From NCBI RefSeq assembly GCF_016125955.1, contig NZ_JADEVE010000315.1, positions 1-48,238 of the forward strand: a stretch of 48,238 bases of DNA. The letters are read 5' to 3'. A program made the translations under genes and the position numbers. Numbering within the stretch: the stretch's first letter is position 1; each line of letters starts with the position of its first letter. Positions 16,670 to 24,683 of this stretch are shown in pieces. Source of the DNA: Acetomicrobium sp. S15 = DSM 107314 (lineage in GTDB: Bacteria > Synergistota > Synergistia > Synergistales > Thermosynergistaceae). The notes beneath the pieces were generated by a model, which worked only from the letters and a program-made list of their open reading frames with translations, had not been told where the DNA came from and searched no databases.

Positions 16670-17596
16670 TTAATGGCGCTCGGCCTTCGCTTTTTCCAAG
16701 CCTCCACGATCTCTATAGCGAAATGCTATCTCATCCTCAGTCAAATAACGAGACTCGAGGTCGCGAATTTTGTCAAGCCTAACCAATTCAGTAAACTCCT
16801 CAAAAGTCAGAACGTTGGGGATGTCTTTGATGGTTCCCTTCGCCTTGATATACTCAAGCGCTTGCTTTACACCACAGGCAGCAGCCATAACAGCAGTTAC
16901 AGGAATGCTAACCCTTGCCGCGCCCCACTCTTGAAGCTCTTGGATTGTCACAAGTGGGGTTCTGCCGCCTTGAAGTAAATTAATCGAGACAGGGGCGTCT
17001 ATTTCTTTTATCACGCGCTTAATCCCCTCTACTGAATCGACAGCCTCAACAAATATCAAGTCGGCCCCTGATTTTGCATACATGTTGCCACGACGAATTG
17101 CTTCGTCAATCCCATAAACTGTATATGCATCAGTTCGGGCGTTGATCACAAAATCAGGGTCTTTAGCAGCCTCACGTGCTGCTTTGATTTTAAGCACCAT
17201 TTCATCAGCGGATATGCACTGTTTTCCCGTAATATGTCCACACCTTTTGGGACTTATCTGGTCTTCCAAATTAATTCCCGCAGCCCCTGCTGCTTCAAAC
17301 TCGCGGACAGTATAATAAGTATTAACCGCGTTACCGAATCCATTATCGCCATCGGCCATGACGGGTATATCAACTGCACTGCATATATTGCGTGTGATGT
17401 CTAACATTTGAGTCCCACTTAAAATGCCAATATCGGGTAGCCCCAAATAAGAGGCGGCGAAACCAAATCCAGAACACTGTACCGCTTTAAAGCCTGACAC
17501 TTCTATCAAACGAGCTGAAAGCACATCGTATGCTCCCGGCATCACAAGAATTTCAGGATCATTTATCAGTTTTTTTAATAATGTAGTTTTGCGCAC
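16670..17596 (-). CDS. Isocitrate lyase/PEP mutase-family C-C lyase
   Basis: A 308-residue TIM-barrel protein of the isocitrate lyase/phosphoenolpyruvate mutase superfamily. Visible are the Mg-binding DGDNGFG (82-88), EDQ (111-113) and the catalytic KRCGH loop at 117-121 with Cys119. Retention of this Cys argues for a true lyase such as 2-methylisocitrate lyase or 2,3-dimethylmalate lyase rather than a Cys-less oxaloacetate decarboxylase or PEP mutase. It starts with GTG, with GAGGGGAG 8 bases upstream. It is the first gene of the cit block, 42 bases ahead of the IclR gene. No methylcitrate synthase or dehydratase is nearby, so a propionate methylcitrate cycle is not supported here. The substrate may be linked to whatever the TAXI-TRAP system imports. 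Confidence 0.85.
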   Translation of the reverse strand: MRKTTLLKKLINDPEILVMPGAYDVLSARLIEVSGFKAVQCSGFGFAASYLGLPDIGILSGTQMLDITRNICSAVDIPVMADGDNGFGNAVNTYYTVREFEAAGAAGINLEDQISPKRCGHITGKQCISADEMVLKIKAAREAAKDPDFVINARTDAYTVYGIDEAIRRGNMYAKSGADLIFVEAVDSVEGIKRVIKEIDAPVSINLLQGGRTPLVTIQELQEWGAARVSIPVTAVMAAACGVKQALEYIKAKGTIKDIPNVLTFEEFTELVRLDKIRDLESRYLTEDEIAFRYRDRGGLEKAKAERH

Positions 17597-17627
17597 TGCT
17601 TTATCTCCCCTCTATGTTCAGTATTAT

Positions 17628-17640
17628 TGAATATCGTTCA
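17628..17640. promoter_or_regulatory. Candidate IclR operator
   Basis: TGAATATCGTTCA is an inverted repeat (TGAA-N5-TTCA) 32 bases ahead of the lyase start codon. A further TGAAC half-site lies at about 17617-17621 on the minus strand (TTCAG on plus). Position fits a regulator site for the first gene of the block. Assignment to the IclR gene is inferred. Confidence 0.3.
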
Positions 17641-17730
17641 TATATATTGAAGACCTGTTGAAAGCTTAAATTATACGGACGATTTTGTCAATAGGCCGAG
17701 AGGCTGTTTGAAAATTTCCTTTCGCACCAG

Positions 17731-17800
17731 AGTCAGGTTAGGTCGGGCCTTTACTTTTTATGTTCTTGCCCATTATTCTCCCTAGCTCTTTCCTCTTTAG
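17731..17800 (+). repeat. Degenerate intergenic repeat, copy B
   Basis: The segment has GGTTAGGTCGGGCCTTTACTTTTTATG followed by CT-rich words, resembling copies A (9091) and C (18681). It lies at the right-hand side of the AT-rich cit block, while copy A lies at its left-hand side. Alignment by eye only. Confidence 0.3.
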
Positions 17801-18075
17801 CTTAAACAGCATTGGCAACGATGTGATAAAAGGAGGTGAGACTAAAACCGATTCTCTTTTTAGAATTGCACCTCGCTTGTTATGTGCATCCGTCTCGAAT
17901 AGATCGGATATTAAAGCCTGCCCTTAGGGCTGCTATAATAGGTCTTACTTAGAACGAGGTCCTTATAAGAGACCATACGCATATTCAATCAATTCGCCCT
18001 TGAGGGCAGCTCGGCAAAAGGCCCTAAGATCGAGCCTGCCCAACTAACAAATATATTTGTTATGGAGGAATCGAG

Positions 18076-18318
18076 ATGGAGAAGGGGAAAACGGTCATGG
18101 AGCTAAGTCATCGAATCGTTTCTGATCCGGAAATCTGCAGCGGCGAGCCCTGTGTGGCCGGCACAAGAATACCTGTATGGGTGATATTAAGCCATCTGGC
18201 TTCCGGTGAGGATATCGAAACCATCCTGCGCAACCTCCCTCGCCTAAGCAGAGAGGACATCCTGGCCTGCCTGGAATATGCGAGCTATTTAGCGACAGAA
18301 AAGGTGGTACCGGTATGA
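18076..18318 (+). CDS. DUF433-family antitoxin
   Basis: An 80-residue protein of the DUF433 family, DNA-binding antitoxins paired with DUF5615 PIN-like toxins. The block RIVSDPEICSGEPCVAGTRI followed by PVWVIL and the helical tail with LSREDILACLEYA are family hallmarks. GGAGG lies 8 bases before the ATG; a second Met seven residues in is also possible. The stop codon is one base before the start of the partner gene. The partner is frameshifted, so this may be a surviving antitoxin. Confidence 0.9.
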   Translation: MEKGKTVMELSHRIVSDPEICSGEPCVAGTRIPVWVILSHLASGEDIETILRNLPRLSREDILACLEYASYLATEKVVPV

Positions 18319-18319
18319 A

Positions 18320-18675
18320 ATGGTCATCGTCCTCGATGAGAATGTCAGTCTAACTTTGGCTTCTGCGCTTCGGCAAGCGGGCTATGAGGTTATATTGCTA
18401 TAGCTGAGACTGCTGAGAGAGGCATGGTCGATGCTGAGGTGTGGAAATTAGCAAAGGCACGACAGGCAATCCTTATTACCAGGGACTACGGCTTCGCTAA
18501 CCCGGTACGCTTCAGGACTCAGGAAGTTGGAGCTGTAATCTATCTCCGTCGGGCCAACTTGAGCTCCGAGAAAGAAGCAGAGCTGGTGATGAGTTTCTTG
18601 ACTGCCCATAAATTAAAAGAGGAATATGATGGGCGCTTGATTACTCTGTGGCCTGGCGGGGTGCGAATCCGTTGA
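18320..18675 (+). pseudogene. Frameshifted DUF5615 PIN-like toxin
   Basis: Frame one from ATG 18320 gives VIVLDENVSLTLASALRQAG and ends at TAG 18401-18403. The continuation IAETAERGMVDAEVWKLA then ILITRDYGFAN, up to the stop at 18673-18675, lies in the frame shifted by +2. Joined, the two halves give one complete DUF5615 protein of about 118 residues: the N-terminal DEN, the central acidic D-A-E-V and the TRDYGFAN motif are all family features. The break is near 18390-18400 and needs one extra base or two fewer to repair. It directly follows the DUF433 antitoxin gene. It could be a real inactivating mutation or a sequencing indel. Confidence 0.82.
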
Positions 18676-18680
18676 CGGTC

Positions 18681-18745
18681 ACATAACCCTTGGGGCCAGG
18701 TCTCTACTTTTTGTGTTTTTAGACTACCTAACTTTTTGCCTCCAG
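18681..18745 (+). repeat. Degenerate intergenic repeat, copy C
   Basis: CATAACCCT followed by GGCCAGGTCTCTACTTTTTG and TGTTTTTAGAC is the closest match to copy A (9091). It continues with CT-rich words including TCTTACATCTCACAT, comparable to TTCTACATCTACC in copy A. It lies just past the broken toxin gene. Confidence 0.35.
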
Positions 18746-18952
18746 GTCCATCCTCTCACGTCTTACATCTCACATTTTTGCTTTTTCTGCGGGGTTCGTG
18801 GTTGGATATTGTATTGTTAGTTCTTCACCTTCGGCCATCTGAGCAGGCGATAGTTTCGCCCAGCTGCTTCTTTTAGAATGCGGTTGCTTTTTGCCATGCA
18901 ATTGGGCTTTGAATTTTTGCCCTCTGCTCATTTGAGTGAATCCGTCATATCT

Positions 18953-20239
18953 TTATTTTAACAGTTTAGCATATGATACGTCGAGTTTCTCGTTTAAGAG
19001 AAGGAGGCTCTCTAAAAGGACCTCCGCTCCTGCTATGATGTGCTCCTCCTTCGTGAACTCCTCAGAACAGTGGCTTAAACCCTTAACGCTTGGGACGAAG
19101 ATCATGCCTATAGGCGCGATTGAAGCTACGTGCATAGCGTCGTGCCCTGCTCCGCTTGGCATTTCTAAATACTCGTATCCAAGATTGGAACACGCCTCTT
19201 TTATGGTAGCTATAATATTTTCCGAACATAGGGCGGGATAGGCGTCGCTTGCAGTTTCGAAGGATACGGAAACATGGCATTTTGCACTTGTATCTGATGC
19301 AGCCTTCTCGACTTGATCCAAGAATGTATCGATTTCTTCTTCCGATATGCTTCTCACCTCTAAGTCCATGATGCATAAACCGGGGATCACATTGGGAGAA
19401 TTGGGGAAAATCTCTATGCGGCCAACTGTGGCCACCAAGGGAAAACTGCCCTGCCAATCTAAAGCCAAGTCGTGGACGAGCGAAATCATCTGAGAAGCTC
19501 CTACCAGCGCATCATTTCTGGCCTTCATTGGAGTGGTGCCTGCGTGATTAGCCTGTCCCCTTACGGTAATCTTTACGCGGCGGATCGCCACGATGCCCGA
19601 AACCACTCCTATAGGAATGCCAGCCGTATCCAGTACGGGGCCCTGCTCTATATGCAGTTCCATATATGCAGCGATATCGCCGCGTTTCTTTAGAGGTGCG
19701 TTTAAAAGGTCTGGATTGCCCCCCATGCGCTTTATGGCATCTTTAAGCGTTTCGCCGTTGGGATTGTTGCGCAGCAGCATTTCTTGAGATAGGGTCCCAA
19801 CTATAGCGCGGCTTCCCACACAGGAAACGGCGCCGTAGTCGCTCACTTCTTCCGATAAGAAGTCCACTACCTCCAAGGGGAATCGCAAAGATTGGCCAGA
19901 GCGATGAAGGTAAGATGCCACCGCCGCACCGGTCAATACCCCTAAGATACCGTCATATCGCCCGCCACCGGTAACTGTGTCTGTATGAGACCCTATCATT
20001 ATGGGCGGCCTGTCGCGATCAAGTCCTTCCATGCGTCCAATTAAGTTTGCCGCCGCATCAAGCTTTACATCCAAACCAGATGTCTCAAAGTGGCTTTTGA
20101 GCCATTCTCTTCCCCTTAAGTAAGTTTCTGTAAAGGCACGCCTCGTAAAGGGAGGAGCACTTTGATCTGTAAGGGTGGCCATCTTTTCAATAGCCCTAAT
20201 TAAAGCTTTACCATCTATTCGGCCTGTCAATATCAACAC
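18953..20239 (-). CDS. M20-family N-carbamoyl-L-amino-acid hydrolase / allantoate amidohydrolase
   Basis: A 428-residue Zn- or Mn-dependent amidohydrolase of the M20 subgroup that hydrolyses N-carbamoyl amino acids or allantoate, releasing ammonia and CO2. Metal ligands appear as SHTDTV (His85), Asp96 in GGRYDG, the SEE pair at 129-131 and a late His in GAGHDA; ELHIEQGP and GQANHAGTTPM (dimerisation domain) are signatures of this subgroup. The frame opens with GTG at 20239, but TTG at 20230, 6 bases after AGAGGTG, is an equally likely start. It lies 31 bases after the DctM gene, at the end of a unit with a cyclic amidohydrolase and a TRAP transporter. Together they would open and strip a cyclic ureide such as hydantoin or allantoin. 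Confidence 0.9.
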   Translation of the reverse strand: MLILTGRIDGKALIRAIEKMATLTDQSAPPFTRRAFTETYLRGREWLKSHFETSGLDVKLDAAANLIGRMEGLDRDRPPIMIGSHTDTVTGGGRYDGILGVLTGAAVASYLHRSGQSLRFPLEVVDFLSEEVSDYGAVSCVGSRAIVGTLSQEMLLRNNPNGETLKDAIKRMGGNPDLLNAPLKKRGDIAAYMELHIEQGPVLDTAGIPIGVVSGIVAIRRVKITVRGQANHAGTTPMKARNDALVGASQMISLVHDLALDWQGSFPLVATVGRIEIFPNSPNVIPGLCIMDLEVRSISEEEIDTFLDQVEKAASDTSAKCHVSVSFETASDAYPALCSENIIATIKEACSNLGYEYLEMPSGAGHDAMHVASIAPIGMIFVPSVKGLSHCSEEFTKEEHIIAGAEVLLESLLLLNEKLDVSYAKLLK

Positions 20240-20270
20240 CTCTATCGCATGAGTTAAAAAATTTAAAGAG

Positions 20271-21593
20271 CTATCCTAACAGTAAGTTTGGAAGCCATGT
20301 AGCGATCTGCGGGAACATAAAGAGTGCCACCAGCACAATTATGTCGCACAACACAAAAGGCCACACACCGCTGAAGATATCCTCCAACGATACGCTATAT
20401 TCATGCGGTATCACGCCTTTCATAGCGTAGATGTTCAAGCCAACCGGAGGTGTTACTCCACCTATTTCGGTCAGCTTGAGGGCTATTACGCCGAACCAGA
20501 TCGGATCGTAACCCAATCTCACAACGAGCGGGAAAACGACCGGCAGGGTTAGAGCATATATACCTACGGGCACCATAATCATCCCCAAGAGAAACATGAT
20601 CCCTAAAATTCCTAGCATGATAAAGACCCTTGGGATATTGAGATTTAGCAAAAACATGGCCATTTCCGTGGGGAGCCTCGTCAAAGCCAAGACGCGGCTA
20701 TAGAAAAGGGCGCCGATATTAATCAGAAAAAGCATGGCCGTGGTATTGGCGGATTCTTTCATGGCAGTGTTAACAATGCTAAATTTTCGGATGCTTCCCT
20801 GAAAGTAGCCAAATACCAGGGTTAAAATGGCACCTACGGCTGCAGCCTCCGTGGGCGTAAATACTCCTGCGTAGATGCCTCCGAGGACGGCGAACGCTAT
20901 TATGATAACTGGCCACATATTCCAGACCGCTTTTCTCCTCTGCTCAGGGGTAAAGGAACTTTTTGAGGCTTCAGGCGCCAGCCGGGGATTCCTCTTAACG
21001 GCATAAATGATGTATATCGAGTAGACAGATGCGGTAATGAAACCAGGAATGACACCGGCCGCAAAGAGTTTACCCACCGATTGCTGCGTAAACATGGCAT
21101 AGATGATCATCATCATGCTCGGCGGAATCATGGAAGCAAATGTCCCAGCGGAGGCAATACACGCTGTAGAGAGCCTCTTGTCGTAGCCGATGCGCTGCAT
21201 CTCAGAAAAGACCATTTTGCCAAAGATCGCCGTTGCGGCAATGGAGGAGCCGGAGAGAAGTCCAAACATCGCACAACCAAAGCACGTGGCGATGGCAAGT
21301 GAACCCTTTAACCTTCTGGCGAGGGCATATACGCCGTTGTAAGCCCTCTGGGCATAGCCGCCATAAGCAGCAAACGCCCCCATTAACGTAAATAACGGAA
21401 TACAAGTCCACGTGGGCGTAGCGATAGAAAAATAAGCCGCCTGGCCAAGAAGAGATAGCGCGCTGTCGACACCGATCAACAAAGTGGATATTAAAAAGCC
21501 ACTTAGGATGAACGCTAACCCTATCTGTAAGCCTGTGGCCATCAATGCCAAAAGCAATAATACGCACAAGGTACCGCCCGTCACGAAGTCCAT
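20271..21593 (-). CDS. dctM: TRAP transporter large permease subunit DctM
   Basis: A 440-residue, 12-helix inner-membrane protein that couples sodium entry to substrate import together with DctQ and the periplasmic binding protein. Recognisable loops are GSSIAATAIFGKM, MIPPSMMMIIYA, VFTPTEAAAVGA and GGVTPPVGLN. GGAGGTGG precedes the ATG. The DctQ gene ends 24 bases upstream and the M20 hydrolase follows, in one unit. Confidence 0.95.
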   Translation of the reverse strand: MDFVTGGTLCVLLLLALMATGLQIGLAFILSGFLISTLLIGVDSALSLLGQAAYFSIATPTWTCIPLFTLMGAFAAYGGYAQRAYNGVYALARRLKGSLAIATCFGCAMFGLLSGSSIAATAIFGKMVFSEMQRIGYDKRLSTACIASAGTFASMIPPSMMMIIYAMFTQQSVGKLFAAGVIPGFITASVYSIYIIYAVKRNPRLAPEASKSSFTPEQRRKAVWNMWPVIIIAFAVLGGIYAGVFTPTEAAAVGAILTLVFGYFQGSIRKFSIVNTAMKESANTTAMLFLINIGALFYSRVLALTRLPTEMAMFLLNLNIPRVFIMLGILGIMFLLGMIMVPVGIYALTLPVVFPLVVRLGYDPIWFGVIALKLTEIGGVTPPVGLNIYAMKGVIPHEYSVSLEDIFSGVWPFVLCDIIVLVALFMFPQIATWLPNLLLG

Positions 21594-21617
21594 TGGCCCA
21601 CCACCTCCCCCCGCGGC

Positions 21618-22085
21618 TCAAGCGCTAAAATCATTCACAGCGTTTATCAGCATCTGAATCCAGAAAAAGGCAATACCTACAACCATCACGACTTTCACCG
21701 GCCAAAGGCGCAATTCCACAACCCCCGCAAGCGCTTCACGGCTAACATAAGAGGCAATGGCATCCTGAAGCAGAGCATAGAAAAAAATGCCGATGGATAT
21801 GAGAGCCAAAATGTAGGCCGACAGTTCTATGACACGCTTTATTCGAGGAGAGAAGGCATTTTTCACTATTTCCAGGCTTACATGCTCCTTATGTTCTTCA
21901 CAACGGGCCATCCCAAGGTATATTACGATCATCATGACAAAGACTGAAAGTTCTGCCATCCCCTGAATAGGCTTACCTACATTGCGACTGCAAACATCCA
22001 TTACCAATAACACCATCATTACAAGCATAAGCCACCCGCAGAATGCAGATAGCGCTTCATTTGTCTTATGAAAAAAATGTTTCAT
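21618..22085 (-). CDS. dctQ: TRAP transporter small permease subunit DctQ
   Basis: A 155-residue protein with four hydrophobic helices and the R-N-V-G-K-P segment near residue 35, followed by GMAELSVFVMM, typical of DctQ. It forms the membrane complex with the adjacent DctM. GGGAGGG precedes the ATG. A hairpin at 22121-22160 separates it from the binding protein gene. Confidence 0.93.
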   Translation of the reverse strand: MKHFFHKTNEALSAFCGWLMLVMMVLLVMDVCSRNVGKPIQGMAELSVFVMMIVIYLGMARCEEHKEHVSLEIVKNAFSPRIKRVIELSAYILALISIGIFFYALLQDAIASYVSREALAGVVELRLWPVKVVMVVGIAFFWIQMLINAVNDFSA

Positions 22086-22120
22086 TTTTTAAGCCCTCCC
22101 ATCCCCATACAAAGAGCAAA

Positions 22121-22160
22121 ACGTGGGGCATCGTGCCCTTAAAGACACTGTGCCCCACAT
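22121..22160 (-). terminator. Intra-operon hairpin between dctP and dctQ
   Basis: GTGGGGCA (22123-22130) pairs with TGCCCCAC (22151-22158), extended by a G-U pair. On the minus strand it is followed by GTTTTGC. It starts a few bases after the dctP stop. Such partial terminators or 3'-protecting hairpins commonly raise binding protein over permease. Confidence 0.6.
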
Positions 22161-22165
22161 TTTAC

Positions 22166-23194
22166 CTACTGCTCTCGCTTTATGGCTTCCTGAACAAGGG
22201 CTCTCAGTTTTTCCATTACTGAAGGCGCGGTTTCAAGACCGGCTTCTTTAGCTTCCTCGATCCACTGTTTCTGAAGATCTTGTAGTCTATCCGCATTCTC
22301 CCACTTCGCTATGTCCTCTTTCGACATGAACGTGACGGTGCAACCTGCAGCACGCTGCTCTTCAACGATCTTGTCGAAGGTTTCGTCATAAACCCTGGAG
22401 AATGCCGCTTCGGCAATCTCACTTGCCTTGAGCATCCCATCTTGGACATCCTTTGGCAGTTTGTTCCAAAAGTCGATATTTACAAGATGAAGGAACGGTT
22501 GGGCATACCACAATTCCTTAGAAACCAAAAGGTTGGGCGCTGCTTCATGGAACTTCATCAGATGCAATCCGTCATAATTGGTAAAGCATCCTGTTATCGT
22601 GCCAGTCTGCAGTGCCATATACACGTCGTCCCATGCGACAGAGACCGGAACAGCCCCCGCGTTTTCCAGGAACCTAAAAGCCCACTTGTCGCCGGCTCTC
22701 CATTTTTGTCCCTTTATATCGTCTATGCTCTTAATAGGTTTTGTGCTACAAAAGGCGCCAGGCAACCCGGCTGTAAAGAGCAACGGCTTTACGTTAGCCT
22801 TGGCGAGCTCCTCTTTCAGCTCGGGGATCTCCTCAAAGGCTTTGCGGTAGAGCCACACCATATTCTCGAACTTGCTGGGACCACGAGGGAAAAGTTTAAG
22901 GGCGGTAAAAGAAACGAGTTGGCCAGGATAGTGTCCGGGGTAAATAAAACCCATGTGGGTCACTCCAGAACCTATGCCTTTAAGCGCTTCTTGGGAGGAA
23001 AGCAGCGCACCGCCCCAGAAATCCTGAATTTTCACCTTGCCTTCGGTCTGCTTTATGATCTCGGGGAACCACACTTCGCTTAGGAATTTGGGCCGCATCC
23101 CTCCTGGCGGATCGTGATTTGAGTATTTTATGGTAATTGTTTGAGCCTCACAGGTTATTCCCGTAAAGAACAAGAAAGATACGACTGCAATCAT
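22166..23194 (-). CDS. dctP: TRAP transporter substrate-binding protein DctP
   Basis: A DctP-type periplasmic binding protein for the adjacent DctQ-DctM permease. Family features are SNHDPPGGMRPK near the mature N-terminus, the helix-strand LFTAGLPGAFCSTKPI, DIKGQKWRAGD with the substrate Arg, and GTITGCFTNYDG. The in-frame ATG at 23194 gives a signal peptide with no basic n-region. The same frame is open further upstream and encodes G-R-K-L-F-V-R before it, but its only ATG there (23228, with GGAGG 7 bases before it) is one base out of frame at a run of four G. Removing one G gives a normal signal peptide. Real frameshift, assembly indel or a genuine start at 23194 remain possible. Ligand unknown, probably a cyclic ureide or its derivative. 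Confidence 0.88.
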   Translation of the reverse strand: MIAVVSFLFFTGITCEAQTITIKYSNHDPPGGMRPKFLSEVWFPEIIKQTEGKVKIQDFWGGALLSSQEALKGIGSGVTHMGFIYPGHYPGQLVSFTALKLFPRGPSKFENMVWLYRKAFEEIPELKEELAKANVKPLLFTAGLPGAFCSTKPIKSIDDIKGQKWRAGDKWAFRFLENAGAVPVSVAWDDVYMALQTGTITGCFTNYDGLHLMKFHEAAPNLLVSKELWYAQPFLHLVNIDFWNKLPKDVQDGMLKASEIAEAAFSRVYDETFDKIVEEQRAAGCTVTFMSKEDIAKWENADRLQDLQKQWIEEAKEAGLETAPSVMEKLRALVQEAIKREQ

Positions 23195-23305
23195 CCCTAT
23201 AACCCTAACAAATAACTTTCTACCCCATGGCTGAACCTCCCTTCTTTAATACAACGCATCGCTTTTTACACCGCTTCACTCATAGAGCCAAACCTGTCAA
23301 ACCCT

Positions 23306-24664
23306 CTAAACGACACGCCCTATAAACCTTCCCCATCCAGGTTTGCCGACCACCTCCTTCCCATCGTAGACCACCTGCCCCCGCACGATCGTAGCTATTA
23401 CGCGCCCGGTCAGCTCCATTCCGTCGTAAGGACTCCATTTGGCGCTGCTATAGCTTTTATCAGCGCTAAATCTCCACTTGTCTTTTGGATCCAACACAAC
23501 TATGTCTGCATCGGCGCCTACGCGGATAACTCCTTTTTTGGGATAGAGTCCGAAACGGCGTGCAGGTGCTTCACTAACTAACTGCGTAACCATCGTGACG
23601 TCCATACCTCGCTTAGCCGCACCCTCGCTGTAGATGAGCGGCAAAAGCAGCTCTACACCTGGGACGCCAGAGCCATTATCGAAAATGTTAGGATGGGTCT
23701 TATTTTCCAAAGGCCAGGGGGCGTGATCAGATGTGATGAAATCTATTTCTTCACTCATAAGTTTCTGCCATAACTCTTCAACCATGGTGCGGGGTCTCAA
23801 GGGGGGATTTATTTTGCCAAAGGCTTTAAGCCTCGGCATGTCTTCCTCGGCAAGGACAAGGTAATGTATGCACGTTTCAGCAGTCACGTCGAGCCCCCAA
23901 TTTTTGTAACTTCTGACAATATCAAAACCACGAGGTACGCTGATGTGAGCTATGTGGACTTTGGCGTCGCACGCAAGCGCAAGCTCAAGCAAATGCGCTA
24001 TGGCAGTCGTCTCAGTAACAGGAGGCCGACTGCGACAATGGTCTAACGGGTCACCGTAGCCGCAACTTTTCAGCTCGTCCACCAAAGTCCTGACCAACTC
24101 TTCGTTCTCGGCGTGAAAACTGGTAACTACTCCGTATTTATTTAGCTCTGAAAAGGCTTTCATCAACTCCCGATCCGTGATCCTGGGGAAGCGATAAGGG
24201 TCAGTCTCATAAGTCGACATCTTGAAGGCACAGGCGCCCTCTTCTATTAATCCTTTTATTTCTCCAGTGCCGCCACTCTTGGCTATCGTGCCATAAAGAG
24301 CAACATCTACTACAGCTTCGTTATTGGCTTCTGATATCTTTTCTTTAAGGCGAGATCGATTCATCACGGGGCCAGCTGCATCGAAAGGCATGTCAATCAC
24401 CGTCGTGACACCGCCTGCAGCGGCTGCGCGAGTTGTATTAATGAGTCTTTCGGGTTTGTCTTTGACGCTCGCCGAGTGTACATGGGCATCGATGGCACCC
24501 GGTAAGATCAATTTGCCCCTCGCGTCCAGAACCTGCCCTGCAGATGGGGCTTCTTTTTCTAACCCAATGGCTGCAATTTGGCCTCCGGAAACAGCCACAA
24601 ACCCATCCCGCACGACATCGCCCGATGTCACGACATCACCCTTAATAACGAGATCGATCGGCAT
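23306..24664 (-). CDS. Allantoinase/dihydropyrimidinase-like cyclic amidohydrolase
   Basis: A 452-residue metal-dependent amidohydrolase that opens cyclic amides (allantoin, hydantoin, dihydropyrimidine or dihydroorotate). Visible are the small beta-sandwich at both ends, DAHVHS with the first two His ligands, the expected carboxylated Lys in GACAFKM, FHAEN and IAHIS with two further His, and SDHAPW with the metal Asp. The ATG at 24664 is chosen because GAGGAGG lies 7 bases ahead; the frame runs 12 codons further up into the end of the IclR gene. Downstream are dctP, dctQ, dctM and the M20 carbamoyl/allantoate hydrolase. The allantoinase-hydantoinase choice cannot be made by eye. Confidence 0.87.
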   Translation of the reverse strand: MPIDLVIKGDVVTSGDVVRDGFVAVSGGQIAAIGLEKEAPSAGQVLDARGKLILPGAIDAHVHSASVKDKPERLINTTRAAAAGGVTTVIDMPFDAAGPVMNRSRLKEKISEANNEAVVDVALYGTIAKSGGTGEIKGLIEEGACAFKMSTYETDPYRFPRITDRELMKAFSELNKYGVVTSFHAENEELVRTLVDELKSCGYGDPLDHCRSRPPVTETTAIAHLLELALACDAKVHIAHISVPRGFDIVRSYKNWGLDVTAETCIHYLVLAEEDMPRLKAFGKINPPLRPRTMVEELWQKLMSEEIDFITSDHAPWPLENKTHPNIFDNGSGVPGVELLLPLIYSEGAAKRGMDVTMVTQLVSEAPARRFGLYPKKGVIRVGADADIVVLDPKDKWRFSADKSYSSAKWSPYDGMELTGRVIATIVRGQVVYDGKEVVGKPGWGRFIGRVV

Positions 24665-24683
24665 TCCCACTCCTCCTCGCAGT

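Larger units (their letters stand above)
17597..18075. other. Spacer ahead of the cit block and antitoxin gene
   Basis: No coding frame is credible. It holds the TGAATATCGTTCA inverted repeat next to the lyase gene, a degenerate repeat copy at 17731-17800, an orphan GGAGGTGAG near 17831 without a following gene, and short GC-rich inverted words near 17920-18020. The left end is AT-rich and probably carries the cit-block promoter on the minus strand. Confidence 0.4.

Noticed and set aside
16670-17596. Calling the isocitrate-lyase-family gene prpB
   Set aside because: No methylcitrate synthase, dehydratase or PrpR is nearby and the neighbours are citrate-lyase genes, so only the superfamily is supported.
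17667-17693. TTGACA and TATAAT on the minus strand ahead of the cit block
   Set aside because: Both boxes are perfect but only about 10 bases apart, which does not work as a sigma-70 promoter; the real promoter remains unidentified.
22442-23083. A 213-codon plus-strand frame
   Set aside because: Antisense to dctP and without recognisable domains or a ribosome site.
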